From assembly GCF_000004195.4 (NCBI RefSeq), contig NC_030679.2:31051712-31115711 (forward strand): a stretch of 64,000 bases of DNA. Reading direction: 5' to 3'. This document shows positions 1 to 11,720 of this stretch, in pieces. The notes beneath the pieces were generated by a model that did no database searches, was not told the DNA's origin, and saw nothing but the letters and a program-made list of their open reading frames with translations. This stretch comes from Xenopus tropicalis (lineage: Eukaryota; Chordata; Amphibia; Anura; Pipidae). The translations under genes and the position numbers were made by a program. The stretch's first letter is position 1; each line of letters begins with the position of its first letter.

Positions 1-59
1 TAAACAATATATAATGACAAACATTTCCCTAAAAATGATTCACAGTTACATTTGGATAT

Positions 60-690
60 TGTTAGGCGACAGTAGGGGGAATGCCCTGTTCGTAAGAGCT
101 TACATTGAGAGCGATTGAGACATAAGGTAAGGGTAACCAGTGTGGCGGTAGGGTTCCTGTTGGTTTGTAAAGTGATGGTAAGTGCAGAGTAAGAGGTAAA
201 TACCAGTGGTTAGTGAGCGTGTGAGCAAAGAGTAGGGGGTTTAGGGGATAATCAAGTTGCTGAGGGCTTAGGTTATAGGCTTGAATGAAAAGGTTTTAAA
301 TGACCGTTTAAAATCCTGGAGACTCTGAGAATGTGTAATGGGATGGGGCAGAAAGTTCCAGAGGATGGGTGTAGCACTTAAGAAGCCCTGGATGCGGAAG
401 TGAGAGGAAGTAATGAGTGAGGAGGAAGTTGCGTGCAGACCGAAGGTCACGTCTGGAGATGTACTTGGGGATTAGGGTGGTTATATATTATATAATAGTG
501 GTGCGGCACTAGTGAGCACTTTGTAAGTGAGTATAAGAACCTCAAATGGAATCTTGTATATGACAGGTACCAGTGCAAGGACTGGCAGAGAGGGGCAGGA
601 GGAGAGGTGTAGGAATATGGTGGCACTGTTCATGATGGATTTTCCTATATCTGAAATTGGGTTATGAGCTAAGGGCGGTCCTGTATAAAG
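60..690. repeat. Old dispersed repeat fragment, class not resolved
   Basis: No gene is visible. The stretch contains phrases such as 'agagcttaca' near 98 and 'gactggcagagagggg' near 580 that I associate with an old vertebrate dispersed repeat. The reading frames are short and broken. The class (possibly a CR1/L3-type LINE tail) is a guess from memory and not shown by the sequence. The following stretch, 780-1740, is AT-rich and shows nothing I can name. Confidence 0.35.
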
Positions 691-1744
691 GTTTGGACGC
701 CTAAAAGGGGGTTTAAACTGAAGTCCGACAACCACTGCCTTCAGGCTGCGAACAAATAATGGAATAATATAGGATTATTTTGCTGTTAGCATGGATTTAT
801 ATTACCATAATCAACCTCAAGCACAAGAAACTGATTTGGGATATGAAGACATGGAACATGTGGTTGTAATTGTGAAAAGCTTGTGAAGAATTTATGAGCA
901 TATAAAGGCAATATTCATTTTTACAATTTTCAATGCATTTGTCAGTTCAAAAATACATTTTCTTCTAATCCTGAAACATACTTGTTAGTAAGTCTTGAAC
1001 CGCTGTCTGATTCTGTAGGATTGCTTCTAAATATTGTCCTGTGTGCTTAGTTACCTAACTTTTTTGAGTTTACAAATGTTTCCCAAATGCTTTAAATGAT
1101 CATCTTCTGTGTATGAGCCTCTATTACCCTGCAAATTACTCAAGATAGGACACTATGGGAAATGTCATCTGGATATTGGGTTTTTGGATGCAATGCCTGT
1201 TATTATATGTGTTTAACAAACTTTGTAGCAACATGTGTTAAAAATGTTTTGTACAAAGCATTGTGTGCAACTTAATCTTGTTTTTTTGTTTGTTTTTTTA
1301 ACCAAAAGTTATTCTCTAGTGCACATATATGATGGGATATATTAAAGGGACCAAATAATGTTTAATGGGAGTTTTAAATGGCAAAACAACCTGCAGCTGT
1401 CTCATTATTCTCCTGAAAATTGGTCTAGAAACGCCCTCCTTATGGTGACAAATGTTTTGATATTGCCACGATGAAGAGAAAATCGAATGTAGTAAATAAA
1501 GAAATTTTGGGATGCGTGCTGTAGCTATATGCACTGCCTTGCAACGATATTTAGACCACTGACCAAGTTGTACATAGTGCTAAATAAGAAACCCTACAGA
1601 AAACAGCGTTCTCTGTTTATTTTAATTCACTGAAACATACAAGAGTTTGTGAGTTTTTAAAGTAAAAAAAAAAAACTCCAAATGTTCTGTTTGCTCACGC
1701 TAAAATACTTAAATGTCAAGATTTGAAGCAGTGATAGCTGTCTT

Positions 1745-2210
1745 ATGGTGTTAGCTTGTACCTGCTATGCACGCTGTTTGGTAGTGGATTCGGCCCAGTT
1801 TCTTCAGGTTAGCTGGATAATGTGTGTACCTCATTGTTCAAAGGCTGCAGATTCTCAGTTGGACTGAGATCAAGGACTTTCACTGGAACTATTAGGACAT
1901 TCACCTTTTTATTCTTGAGCAACTGAATGTTACTTTGGCCTTGTGTTTTAGACCATTGTCCAGCTGAAAGATGAACTTTTTTTCGGCTTTAGAATCATGA
2001 AATGGGTCACTTTTGTCAAGGTTTTTGTCCCTGATTGTTAAGCAGACTCTCAGTGAATATCCTACTATATTTCATTGTATCTGTGGGCCAGCCATAGCAA
2101 GCACTCTGCATATCAAGGCCTGTCTGGGAGGTGGGATCTAAAGAACCATGTAAATACCATTCTGATCCAGTTACAAGGTGAGAAAATATGTTGTGGTCAG
2201 ATAAATCTAA
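1745..2210 (-). mobile_element. Degraded Tc1-like transposon fragment
   Basis: Read on the minus strand, 1850-1910 gives a damaged version of the conserved Tc1 transposase stretch around the catalytic Glu (VLDLSPTE, where intact copies have VLEWPSQSPDLNPIE). Frameshifts and stops break it. The flanking text around 1920-1980, with its long T run, matches the typical nucleotide sequence of Tc1-like elements over the DNDP region. It is an ancient inactive copy. Confidence 0.6.
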
Positions 2211-2214
2211 GAAA

Positions 2215-2620
2215 CTTTGTGCAAGGATTAAAATGAATATGTGCCGCCACATGTAAAATCACTATACCTACAGAGAAGTGTGGTGCTAGCATTATGCTGT
2301 GGGGCTGCAACTACATGAAAGTTCTGTAAGAGAACTGGTTTCACTGTCAAAGAACTGATGTTTGGGCAAAAAGTTAGTTTTACTGCAAGATGATGATCCT
2401 GATCTTCTACAGTGGCAATTGTCAGGGCCCTAATCGCACTCCAACTGTAAATCTGTGGCTGTAATTGGAATATGAGGTGCACAAGTAACTTCCCACTAAC
2501 CTGAAAAACCTGGTGAAAATCTAATGGGTCACAATCATCCCTAAACACTATGCAAAGCTGACATAGCCGTGGCTAAATTACCGCAAAAATATCTACTGCA
2601 AAATATAGTTGTAGTTGGGA
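2215..2620 (+). mobile_element. Degraded Tc1-like transposon fragment, opposite orientation
   Basis: On the plus strand, 2280-2310 encodes GASIMLWGC, the conserved GGGSIMLWG block of Tc1-family transposases. About 70 bases later comes a damaged QDDDP-like block (intact copies have QQDNDPKH). The frame is broken repeatedly. This fragment faces the opposite way to its neighbour at 1745-2210, so the two are either separate insertions or a rearranged copy. Confidence 0.6.
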
Positions 2621-2689
2621 AAAAAACAGGTTTCCTCAATGTATTATTAGCATGTACTTTTAGAACTAACAAAATTGTCAGTTATTGCC

Positions 2690-3250
2690 TTGATGTTTGG
2701 TAGCATACCCCGTGGAGAGATTAACAGCCAATTCCATAACCTAATATTTTACATCTCTCAGCTGACCGTTAGGACCACTTTTGTAAACTGGTCCCGTTCT
2801 CCTGCATTTGGAAGAATGCCTTCTGCCAGGTGAAGGTTTCAGATCTAGGCTTATTTCTGGCCACTTAAATCAATCCAATGTTTGGTCTTCAACCATTCCC
2901 AGGTGCTTTTTGAATTGTTTTTCTAGCTATTATCATGCTGGAGAGCCCAAACTCTGCAGCAAACACCCAGCTATCTAATACTGGGTTTAATATTGTGCCC
3001 CAGATGCCATGCACAGACTCAAGCCCAGTTTCATGGGCAGCAAAGCAAACCCAGAAACATCAGCAAACTTCCACCATTGTTTGACTATTGGGATGATATT
3101 CCTTTCTTTGAAGGCTTCTTTTTCTTTTCTTTATACAAAATATTGTACTTTCATTGCTTTTAATGCTCTAATTGTGTCTCATTTCTCCACAGGACATTCT
3201 CCCAGAAGGATTTTGCCTTGTTCATTTGTGTTTTGATGAACTCCAGTTGG
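2690..3250 (-). mobile_element. Degraded Tc1-like transposon fragment
   Basis: The minus strand over about 2860-2950 reads NSKSTWEWLKTKHWID, resembling the segment between the second Asp and the Glu of Tc1 transposases (compare EWFKTKHIHVLEWPSQS in the intact copy at 51.5-52.5 kb). The open frame at 3009-3236 on the other strand is a by-product of this fragment. I see nothing further in 3250-3630. Confidence 0.55.
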
Positions 3251-3637
3251 AATTTCTTGTGTTTTTGTCAGCAGAGTGGTCTCCTACTCTAGAGCCCCCT
3301 TAAATGAGTTGGAAGTGGATGGTATAAGGTGAAACTGTGCTATATTGTGTCCAGAGATCTGCTTGAATCTGTCTGGCTGTCAATAAAGGTGTTTTTTTTT
3401 TTTTGTTTTATTTACCACAATTTGAACAATCCTATGGGCAAAATAAAAGTTGCTAATGGAAAAATTTGCAGTGCACAAACAATTTGGATTGTAAATGGTA
3501 TAGTTTGCAATTGTAGTTTGGATTGTAAATTTTATAGTTTACACCAGTGCACAGTGTAATTCACAGTGTAACTTCTTACAAAATAGTATTACTAAATGTT
3601 GCCCCCAAAGGGCACAGTGCTTTCAGGCATGCCTTAA

Positions 3638-4157
3638 AGGGGTTGTTCACCTTTTGAATTAATTTTTACTATGATGTAGAGCAGTGCTCCCCAACCCCTT
3701 GGATTTTTCTCCCAGTGGCCTCAAAGCAGGTGCTTATTTTAGAATTTCTGGTAAGGAGACAAGTTTTGGTTGCATAAGAACCAAGTATAATGCCAAACAG
3801 TAGCCAATTATAGCTCTAATTGGCACCCCCAGGAACCATTTTAATGCTTGTGTTGCTCCCCAACACTTTTTCCCTTTAAATGTGGCTCAAGTGTATAAAA
3901 GGTTGGGGATCCCTGATATACAGCAAGGCCCAATTTAACCTAGCAACTATAAATAGAGGGCCTATCATGAAAATTGTAGCCTCACAAAGCAGTTGTTTTT
4001 GGCTTTTGGGGTCATTGACCAAATTTGAAAGCTGGAAGAATCAGAAGAGGAAGCAAAAATTCAAAAACTATACAAAATTGAAGACCAATTTAAAAAAAAT
4101 GGTAAGACTAGGCCATTATAACACACTAAAAGTTAACTGGAAGGTGAACCACCAATT
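3638..4157. mobile_element. T2-like TTAA MITE, with a hAT-like element inserted
   Basis: The left end is TTAA (3634-3637) followed by AGGGGTTGTTCACC. The right end reads GGTGAACCACC near 4141-4153, its inverse, followed by a decayed TTAA. This layout is typical of the abundant Xenopus T2-type MITEs. A separate 234-bp hAT-like element interrupts it at 3682-3915. The open frame at 3880-4206 is noise. From 4200 to 5575 I recognise nothing except a poly-C run (about 5268-5281). Confidence 0.65.
3682..3915 (+). mobile_element. hAT-like MITE nested in the T2-like MITE
   Basis: The termini CAGTGCTCCCCAACC and GGTTGGGGATCCCTG are inverted repeats. The flanking octamers ATGTAGAG and ATATACAG match at 6 of 8 bases, a decayed 8-bp duplication. 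Members of the same family lie at 46754-47474, 50078-50374 and 57589-57804, with a truncated one near 11350. Confidence 0.65.
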
Positions 4158-5576
4158 TGAAAATGTGCTATACACAATTACAATTAGCAATGCAATAACT
4201 GTATAATAAAGAATATTACATTTCAAAATGCAAACTTGTATTCTTTTTCTATGCAATTTGTTTTTCCGTTTTCAACTTTTATCCCATGACCTCTTCCATC
4301 TTTGATCAATTTTTCTCGTGTCCACGTCCAGGGAGAATGGCTACAGTGCCATGTGTGTCTCACTTTTCATAACATTATGTACAGTGGACGCTGGAACGGT
4401 CCCTGTTGCCAGAGCTAACCTGGTCCTAGGGGCTTGCAGGACCCTACTAAAGGGTCACCAAGCTTTTGCTCCACTATTCTGCCATTATTTTTTTTTCAAG
4501 TAAGGGTGAGGGCAGCAAAAGCTCATTTGCATAGTATTAATCGTTTTGCCATCCAATAAGATAAAAGCTATGCTAATGAGTTTGGATGAGCCATGTGTAA
4601 CAGTGGAAGTTCTTCCTGCAAGCACCTGGGTTTAAGAGAACTGGTTTGTTTTGAACAGCATCGGGTTAGGTTTGAAAATGTGATCTACCCCTTTAATACA
4701 AGGCAGACTTGAGATCTGTGTGTTTTCTGTTTCATCTCTTTAGACAAGTTCTCTCTTTTTCTTCCCTTTTCTCCATGTTTTTTTTTCTCAGTTTGTGCAC
4801 CGATCAATCAAAGTGGCTGAATATGTGCTTTCTGTACTGTAGGCACCTGCTACTTATCTCAGGTAAGTGTACTTGCCAGTTTAAGGAGAATGCCTTGAAA
4901 TCTAGGTAATTCTTATTACTTCTAAAAGGTGCCATTAATGTTGCCCAGTCCATTTAAGGACCTCTGAAATTATATAAGATCAATGGGGTTATTTACAGAG
5001 ACCCTTGGCAGAAGTGCTGAGCAGCATTAGAGCCTGGCCTGCATTTGTTTCCGCTACCTTACTTGCACTTTAGACACAAAAGTTAGGGATGGGGAGGGGG
5101 GACACATACTGGCTTTCCCCTCTCTTTCCTCCGATAAATACAGAGCTGCCAAATGCTAGTGTCTATAAGGGTGGCCACAGCTCTGAAACAGCACAGTGAC
5201 TGGCAGCAATTCATTCAGGCTGGAAAGCATTTTTGTGTTCAACTGCAAACAAAAGAAAAACAAAAATCCCCCCCCCCCCCCATTACTGATATTTTCTGCA
5301 ATTTTCTGGCACAATTGGTTAAAAGCACAATGGTGGCAATATTGTTCCAATGATTGTAGTCACCCCAAAAATGATTGCTGCAAAAGGTGGCACTGAAAGC
5401 GGGAAATAAAGACACAGCATAACGTAAAAAAAAAATTAGTTTGAGTTTCAGTGGTTTGAAATTAGAAAAAAAAAAATCAACATTTCAGTGCAGAATTTGT
5501 GAAATGTGAAAATTATTTAAGGCTCTGAATACGATTACGCCAGAAATCACGTGATCTATAGTTTCTTATAGTATTT

Positions 5577-6159
5577 TTAAAGGGATACTGTCATGATTTT
5601 TATGGTGATTTTTATTTATAATTTACACTGTTTACATAGCAAATAATTAACTCTACTATATAAAATGTTATTCTTGAACCAACAAATGTAGTTTTTTTTA
5701 GTTGTAATATTGGTGTGTAGGTGCCATCTCAGTGCATTGTGCCTGAGTCTGAGCTTTCAGAAGGAGCCAGCGCTACACATTAGAACTGCTTTCAGGTAAC
5801 CTATTGTTTCTCCTACTCCCATGTAACTGGAGGAGTCCCAAGCCGGACTTGGATTTCCTACTATTGAGTGCTGGGAGCTGCTATCTTGCTCCCTTCCCAT
5901 TGTTCTGCTGATCGGCTGCTGGGAGGGGGTGATATCACTCCAAGTTGCAGCACAGTGGTAAAGTGTGACTGCATTTTATCAGGGCACAGGGCTGTGGCAC
6001 CCTGGGAAATGAAGAATATGGCTAGTCCCATGTGAAATTTCAAAATTAAATATTAAAAAACCTGTTTGTGCTTTTGAAAAACTGATTTCTGCTGGAGAAG
6101 CTCTATTAACTAATGCAGTTTGGAAAAAAACAGCTTTTCCCATGACAGTATTCCTTTAA
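5577..6159. mobile_element. T2-like TTAA palindromic MITE
   Basis: The ends are TTAA|AGGGATACTGTCATG and CATGACAGTATTCCT|TTAA, a 15-bp inverted repeat with one mismatch and an exact TTAA duplication. No coding capacity is supported. TTAA duplications are the mark of piggyBac-type and T2-type elements. Confidence 0.8.
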
Positions 6160-6668
6160 GTAGCAAGACGGTGCCTTTCTTCTTTCTACTGTGCATATCT
6201 TGCTTTAGATCAGTGTGTCATATGTAATTTGATGTTGAATAAAATGATATATGTATGTATGTTACATAAGAGAATGTTCATGTTATGTAAATCACTAAAT
6301 TTTTTTTTTACAGGCCAGGAAGACAAGAAGAGGTTGTGATATTAGATTTATGTTTTTGTGTCCTCTTTTTCCTGTGCCAACATCATGAGGCTTCTGTGTG
6401 CAAAAAGGGCCTGTCAAGCTCAGAGGGAAGGCCTACTGTGGCCTAAAGTGTCGCCGCAGTCTGGAGTCATAGCACATTTGACAAAATAAGGCTTATTAAA
6501 CAGTTAACTTTGGATGGGGCTGTATATCCTGAAAAAGTGGCTGTAACCCCTTCAGCATTAAAGTGAAGCAGTTCTTCAGTGCTATCCCCATTTATTAACA
6601 TTTTACCTGCTTTGATCTATCCACTTAACACTTTTCTGCAGCCTTTTCAAGCAAACAAAAAATACCAT

Positions 6669-6875
6669 TAAGGCCAGTGGCACATGTAGAGTTTTCTGAT
6701 GCCAGAGTGGACAGGAGCATTGGCGTCTCTGTGCCAGCAGAGAAATTGGTAATCTGCTCCTGTCCACTCAGACATTGACCCATTAGTGTTAACTTGGGCA
6801 GATTTCATTTAGTTAAACTAAGCATTTTCCCACCAAAAAACATCCCGGAAGGTCAAGCACTGCATGCCACTGATC
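6669..6875. repeat. Small fold-back element
   Basis: An internal hairpin pairs AGTGGACAGGAGCA (about 6707) with TGCTCCTGTCCACT (about 6755). Outer segments CCAGTGGCACATG and CATGCCACTG also pair. It looks like a decayed MITE. The rest of 6160-6915 shows nothing recognisable. Confidence 0.5.
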
Positions 6876-6917
6876 TAACTCTTTAGTAGTAAAACCTGCA
6901 CAGCCCTGTGGGCTTAA

Positions 6918-7198
6918 GGGCTCTGGCACACGGGGCGACTTATCTCCCTGAAATGCCATCCCACCTGCGAGAATGTAAATCGCCGGTGGGATGGTATATG
7001 CGGCGCCACGATTTCCCCAAAATCGCGGAAGTTGCCTTGAGAGGAAACGTCCGCGATTTCAGGGAAATTGCATTGCCGCATATGCCATCCCACCGGCGAT
7101 TTACATTCTCGCAGGTGGGATGGCATTTTAGGGAGATAAGTCGGCTGCGACAAGGGAGATTTGTCACGGGCGACTAGTCTCCCCGTGTGCCAGAGCCC
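6918..7198. mobile_element. Palindromic MITE with TAA target duplication
   Basis: The element starts GGGCTCTGGCACACGGGG and ends with the exact inverse, with TAA on both sides (6915-6917 and 7199-7201). Almost the whole 281 bp folds on itself. As a result the plus-strand (6908-7177) and minus-strand (6914-7213) open frames encode similar nonsense peptides. A 3-bp TAA duplication suits a PIF/Harbinger-type MITE; that assignment is inference. Confidence 0.75.
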
Positions 7199-7200
7199 TA

Positions 7201-7389
7201 AGGGTGAAGACACACAGAGCTACTAGCAACAGCTACTTGTCGTGGCTACTAAAACAGACAATGCTGATCATTTACTGATAATTGTCTCTGTGTGTTTTAG
7301 CAGAGGCAAATCTCAGTATTGTCTATGGCAGGGTATTTTCTAGTAGCTGTGAAAAAGCAGCTGCTAGTAGCTCAGTGTGTCTTCACCCT
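7201..7389. mobile_element. Fold-back MITE with TA duplication, abutting the previous MITE
   Basis: The ends AGGGTGAAGACACAC and GTGTGTCTTCACCCT form an inverted repeat flanked by TA (7199-7200 and 7390-7391). The left TA lies inside the TAA duplication of the MITE at 6918-7198, so one inserted at the edge of the other. From 7400 to 9690 I see no gene or named repeat. Confidence 0.7.
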
Positions 7390-9692
7390 TAGATTTGCAG
7401 GTTACTTAGTAATCTCTGCGAGACCCCATACCAGTGAAACGGATAAATAGGAGTAATATGAAACTATTATGTGTTAAAGATCACAGAGTACAATCTAAAT
7501 GTCATTTGGCTTTATTATTAGGGAGTCAGATGCTTATCAGCCTATGTATGGGGGGAAAGTGAGGGTATGTGTATCCTTGGGCAGAATCCCATCTGGCGAG
7601 TGCCATATCTGGTCGCTGATGGCTCTGCAATAGGTCCCTGGTATGACCAGACTGTTGGGCAGAGGAAGGATTATATCAGTTTTGTTCCACCTTGCGAGCG
7701 TCCCAGTCAGGGGAAGATCCATGTGTTTAAACAGGCAGAACTGGCAATGTGTGACTAGCTTGAGCTGCACCACTGAATCCTAGCGCTTTTAGCTGTGAGC
7801 CCTGGTTTGGGGGCACGGTCTCTTGCTCGGCAAGCAGCCTGACTGGCCAGAGCCACAATTAAATAAATAAATACCTAACCGAATATTTCCCAGCACATAG
7901 TGCAACTGGGAAGATCCTGAGGATTGCACTTCCCACTGGTGGATAGCATTAAGCTCTGAGGGGAGGCGCCAGCAGGACACAAGGCTGAATTGTCTGCTGA
8001 ACTTGTTATAAGAGTGAAACTTTACGGAGCCGGCAGCAGGGGGTATGTGTGTGCTTCAATACTAGTCTGCCTCCATCCTTTCCGCACCTCCCTGTAGGCA
8101 ACCACTGGGATGCTTAACCCTCACATTGCCATCTGACTAGAAGAAATCATTAGAAAACTGACAAGAAACATCATGTATTTGCACTTCCCTGCAGCCCTGA
8201 CTTCTCTCACTGAATGTGCTGGGGGTGATAAGCTTTATAATGCTATGTATCTCCATATTCTTTACAACATAGCAATGTTCCCAATTTTGTGACAATCATT
8301 GGCACACAACTAAAGAGCAGGTCAGTCCCTACGATTGCAGTCTGTAGTTCCAAATGTGGGCTACTAGTTTCTCTGCATTCTTCCATTCCCAGTAAGAATG
8401 TATCCATGCCTGTATCAGTACAGGGGAGTTGCAGCCTACGGCAGAAACTCTGCAGGCAAGGACGCTGAGCACTCTAGCTGGATCCAGAGGTAAGCAAGGA
8501 TGGCGTTCCTTTGTTTTGGTCGGATTACACTCTTTGCGAGACAACGGGCAACAAAAACTATTCTTGATTGAGAGCTTTGCTTGCTAGTTATAGATGTGAC
8601 ACAAGGCCCTGTTGATAATCAAGTTGTGGTGGTCCTGAAGCACTGCACCAAGCACTCTTTCAAAGGAGGCCATAACCCCTAAGATCAGTCTCATCATGGC
8701 CATCTTCTCTTATAAGCATATTCCCAAGAGACTGATGTAAAACAGTGCAGGATTGTTAGCTGGTGGCTTCCTGAATGATGGTTGATTCTAGAGCACTCGG
8801 CTGGAAGGATATAAGCACTCGTGCTCCTGAAAAAAAGGGGAAAATAATGGTTAAACATTCATCAAAAAGTTAATCCCTTTTCTTTCTCCAGCAGTTCTCT
8901 TATTTAACAAAAACTTCAGTCATTTGCAGAAGCAGGGTTTTCAGTGGAAGCCTGACGTACAGCAGGACAGATGGAGCCAACTTTCACAGCCCATAGTGCG
9001 GCACTTGGTATAGCAATGGTTTCAATGGATTGATCATGTGAGCTGTTTTAGCCAATGATAATGTTTGCTTGTATGCATTAGCTTTAGCTCAGGGAGCCTA
9101 GGAGGTGCAAGTAAATGTGTTTCTAAGGCCAAAGCAATTTTACTGAAACACTGGATACACATTTAGGCCTATGGTCCTGGCGTTGTGCCCAGCAATTTTT
9201 GTCTGCATAAAATTTAGCATCATAGTGCCTAAAATTGCCCCAGCTTCCCATTGTTTTAAAATGTGGTTGCAATGAATCAGCACTGTCACTTTTAGGGGAT
9301 TTTTGGCTGAAAATGCAATTGTTTCCAGAACCGGTAGAGTGGGAGTGGAAAATAGGGCAGTAGGCAGAACCCCAGAGAACCATCTGGCACAACATAGACA
9401 ATGCAATGTCAACTGACATTGCCCAAGATACTGAATAAATATATGGCAAACTTACACAAATACATTCTTGGGTTTTGTGACAATTACCAGCAAAAAGAAA
9501 CTAAATAAATGACCAAGTTATTCTTGCACTTGATGTGTAATAGATGTTTTTGAGGTCATTTCTGTAGTTCTTATACACTGCACTCCTATGGTTTTCCTTT
9601 TTCCAAATAAACTGAAATATAGTTCTTTAGACTCCAAAACCATAGCATAATTAAAGATCTCTGGATAATTCTTCATATTTAACACTAATTTT

Positions 9693-9694
<2 letters not shown>

Positions 9695-9723
<29 letters not shown>
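9695..9723. repeat. TA microsatellite
   Basis: A perfect run of alternating T and A. The surrounding sequence, 9480-10450, shows no recognisable gene or element. Confidence 0.9.
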
Positions 9724-9729
<6 letters not shown>

Positions 9730-10771
9730 CATAACCCATAAAAATATTCATATTGTCTACATTCTGCCACTAGGTGGATCATGTATTAAAAACTTACCCA
9801 CCCATTCAAGCACATAAAGCACCATAAAACCGCAGAAACACTGTGACCCAGCTGGTGCACCCGTTGGCTGGGCAGTTATTGCTGGAAACCATGCCAGTGA
9901 GCATTTCCAATAGATAAGTTTCTGATGCGCGGTTGCACCAGCAGTCTCCCTTTTGATCCTAGTATCAGTGTATTTGCTTCTCTGCTTCATGCAACTGTAT
10001 TCCAGTAGTTGTACATACTGTACATGGGTGCACAGCTCAACATTCTCTGGCTACCGGCACAGTGTCACTCTTGCGCACCTCTACTGCCGTGGCAGCTACA
10101 AAGAAGGCAATAGGGGCTTCTTATGAGACCATCCTATTTAAAAATACACGGGGTCACGATGGCCATATAATGGTCGCTAAATACGCTTTTGGCAGCTGTA
10201 AAAATCATAGTTAAATTGGACTAATATATTTTTCAGGGGGAATACATATTCTTTGTAATTAGGGTATTTTTTCCAATTAGGAATAAATTGCCACAACAAC
10301 CTCCACCCCAGCTGTCAGAATAGTAGTTTGCCCCAGAGGCTGCCACAATGGTGAATTTGAGAGGAATCCTGTGCTATAGGATGTATAACCACTACAAACC
10401 ATATCATGTAAATGCCAAATAGTCCTGTGCCCTTTTTTGTTTAGACCAGTGGTTCCCAAACTTAGAGCAGTGATGTGGCCAGGTAGGGTGAGATTTGGGG
10501 AGAATGCCTAACTAGCAGGTGTGTATTTATGATCTAAATACGCCGTTATGTTGAGTTGATGTCATGCACACCATGAAGTGTCCCAAACCCCCTACCCCTT
10601 CACCCCCCCTCAATTTCCTATGGAAATCCACATTTAATAAAAAAAAAATATATAGGCTCCCAAGGGCCACCCTAGGCACTGCCTGGTTCCCCTATGATAA
10701 ATACAGCCCTGATTAGGATTGTTGTTGAGTTGCTAATACATCAGTGTTTTCTATATCATTGTTATGAGTTT

Positions 10772-10870
10772 AAGGTGGCCATATACAAGAAGACTTTAGC
10801 TGCCGATCTGTCAGTTTATCTGCCCGTGGATGGGCACCCCCGACAGGTCTACCCGACCGAGATCTGGCCT
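10772..10870. mobile_element. Half copy of the TGGCCATAC fold-back MITE
   Basis: It begins AAGGTGGCCATATAC, the terminus shared with the elements at 14194, 38604 and 59258, but has no matching right end, so it is truncated. Confidence 0.5.
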
Positions 10871-11059
10871 AAAATTGGAAAATTACACAGGGAGGAGGCC
10901 CTTCAAAAGCAGTAAGCCCATATGGGATTTTGGGCAATCTGTTATTCTAGTTTTATAATAAACATCTGGTATTTTTGCCTAGGTCCACAATATTGGCATA
11001 AAGGGATACTAAAGAAAACAAAGAGTATTGTGGATCAGAGAGTTGTGGTTCTGCATTTA

Positions 11060-11266
11060 TGTATGTATATGTATGTATAACTTTATTTATAAAGCGCCAC
11101 AAGGGTACGCAGCGCTGTACAGTCTTACAGAATACAAAATTACACACAGGGAGGACAAGTGATATAATAAATAAATACAATAAATATATATATGTATATA
11201 TATAAGTGCCATGTGGTATGAGACACAGTAGGAAGGAGGTCCCTGCCCCGTAGAGCTTACAATCTA

Positions 11267-11300
<34 letters not shown>
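11060..11300. repeat. Dispersed repeat copy plus TA microsatellites
   Basis: Contains a 'gcgctgtacag' block and ends with 'agagcttacaatcta'. The same arrangement recurs at 25110-25290 and in part at 35870-35995, so this is a dispersed repeat family; I cannot name its class. TA runs occupy about 11185-11205 and 11270-11300. Confidence 0.55.
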
Positions 11301-11301
<1 letters not shown>

Positions 11302-11316
11302 TGAATAGGCAAACCA

Positions 11317-11495
11317 CTTAAAGGGGTTGTCTTTTTGTATGATGTAGAGCAGTGGTCCCCAACCTTATTCTAAGTCAACAGGCAGCCTGCAGGAGGCTCT
11401 GTTTGGCAGAACATATGGTTTTTATGCAACCAAAACTTGCCTCCAAGCCAAAAATTCAAAAATAAGACCCTGCTTTGAGGCCACCCCTTTAAGGT
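11317..11495. mobile_element. Truncated T2-like MITE holding a truncated hAT-like MITE
   Basis: The outer ends are TTAAAGGGG (from about 11319) and CCCCTTTAA (to about 11493). Inside, at 11350, is the CAGTGGTCCCCAACC terminus of the same hAT-like family as 3682-3915, but only part of that element remains. Confidence 0.55.
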
Positions 11496-11720
11496 GACTT
11501 TTGTCAGCAGAAGCACAGAATGATGAACACGGGTGTAAGTAAATTTGGAATCTTTCCAAATTGCCTTGATTGAATTATAATTCTAATAGGTGTGTAATTC
11601 TTAGATCCATTGTTTGTACCCAGTACTGCATGAGAATCATTTAGAAATAAAGCTCTGTCTGAGCACAGTGAGACAACTATGTGCAAAATAAACTATACTA
11701 TATACTATATTTAACACAAT

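Noticed and set aside
6908..7213. Similar peptides on both strands
   Set aside because: They arise because the DNA is a palindromic MITE.
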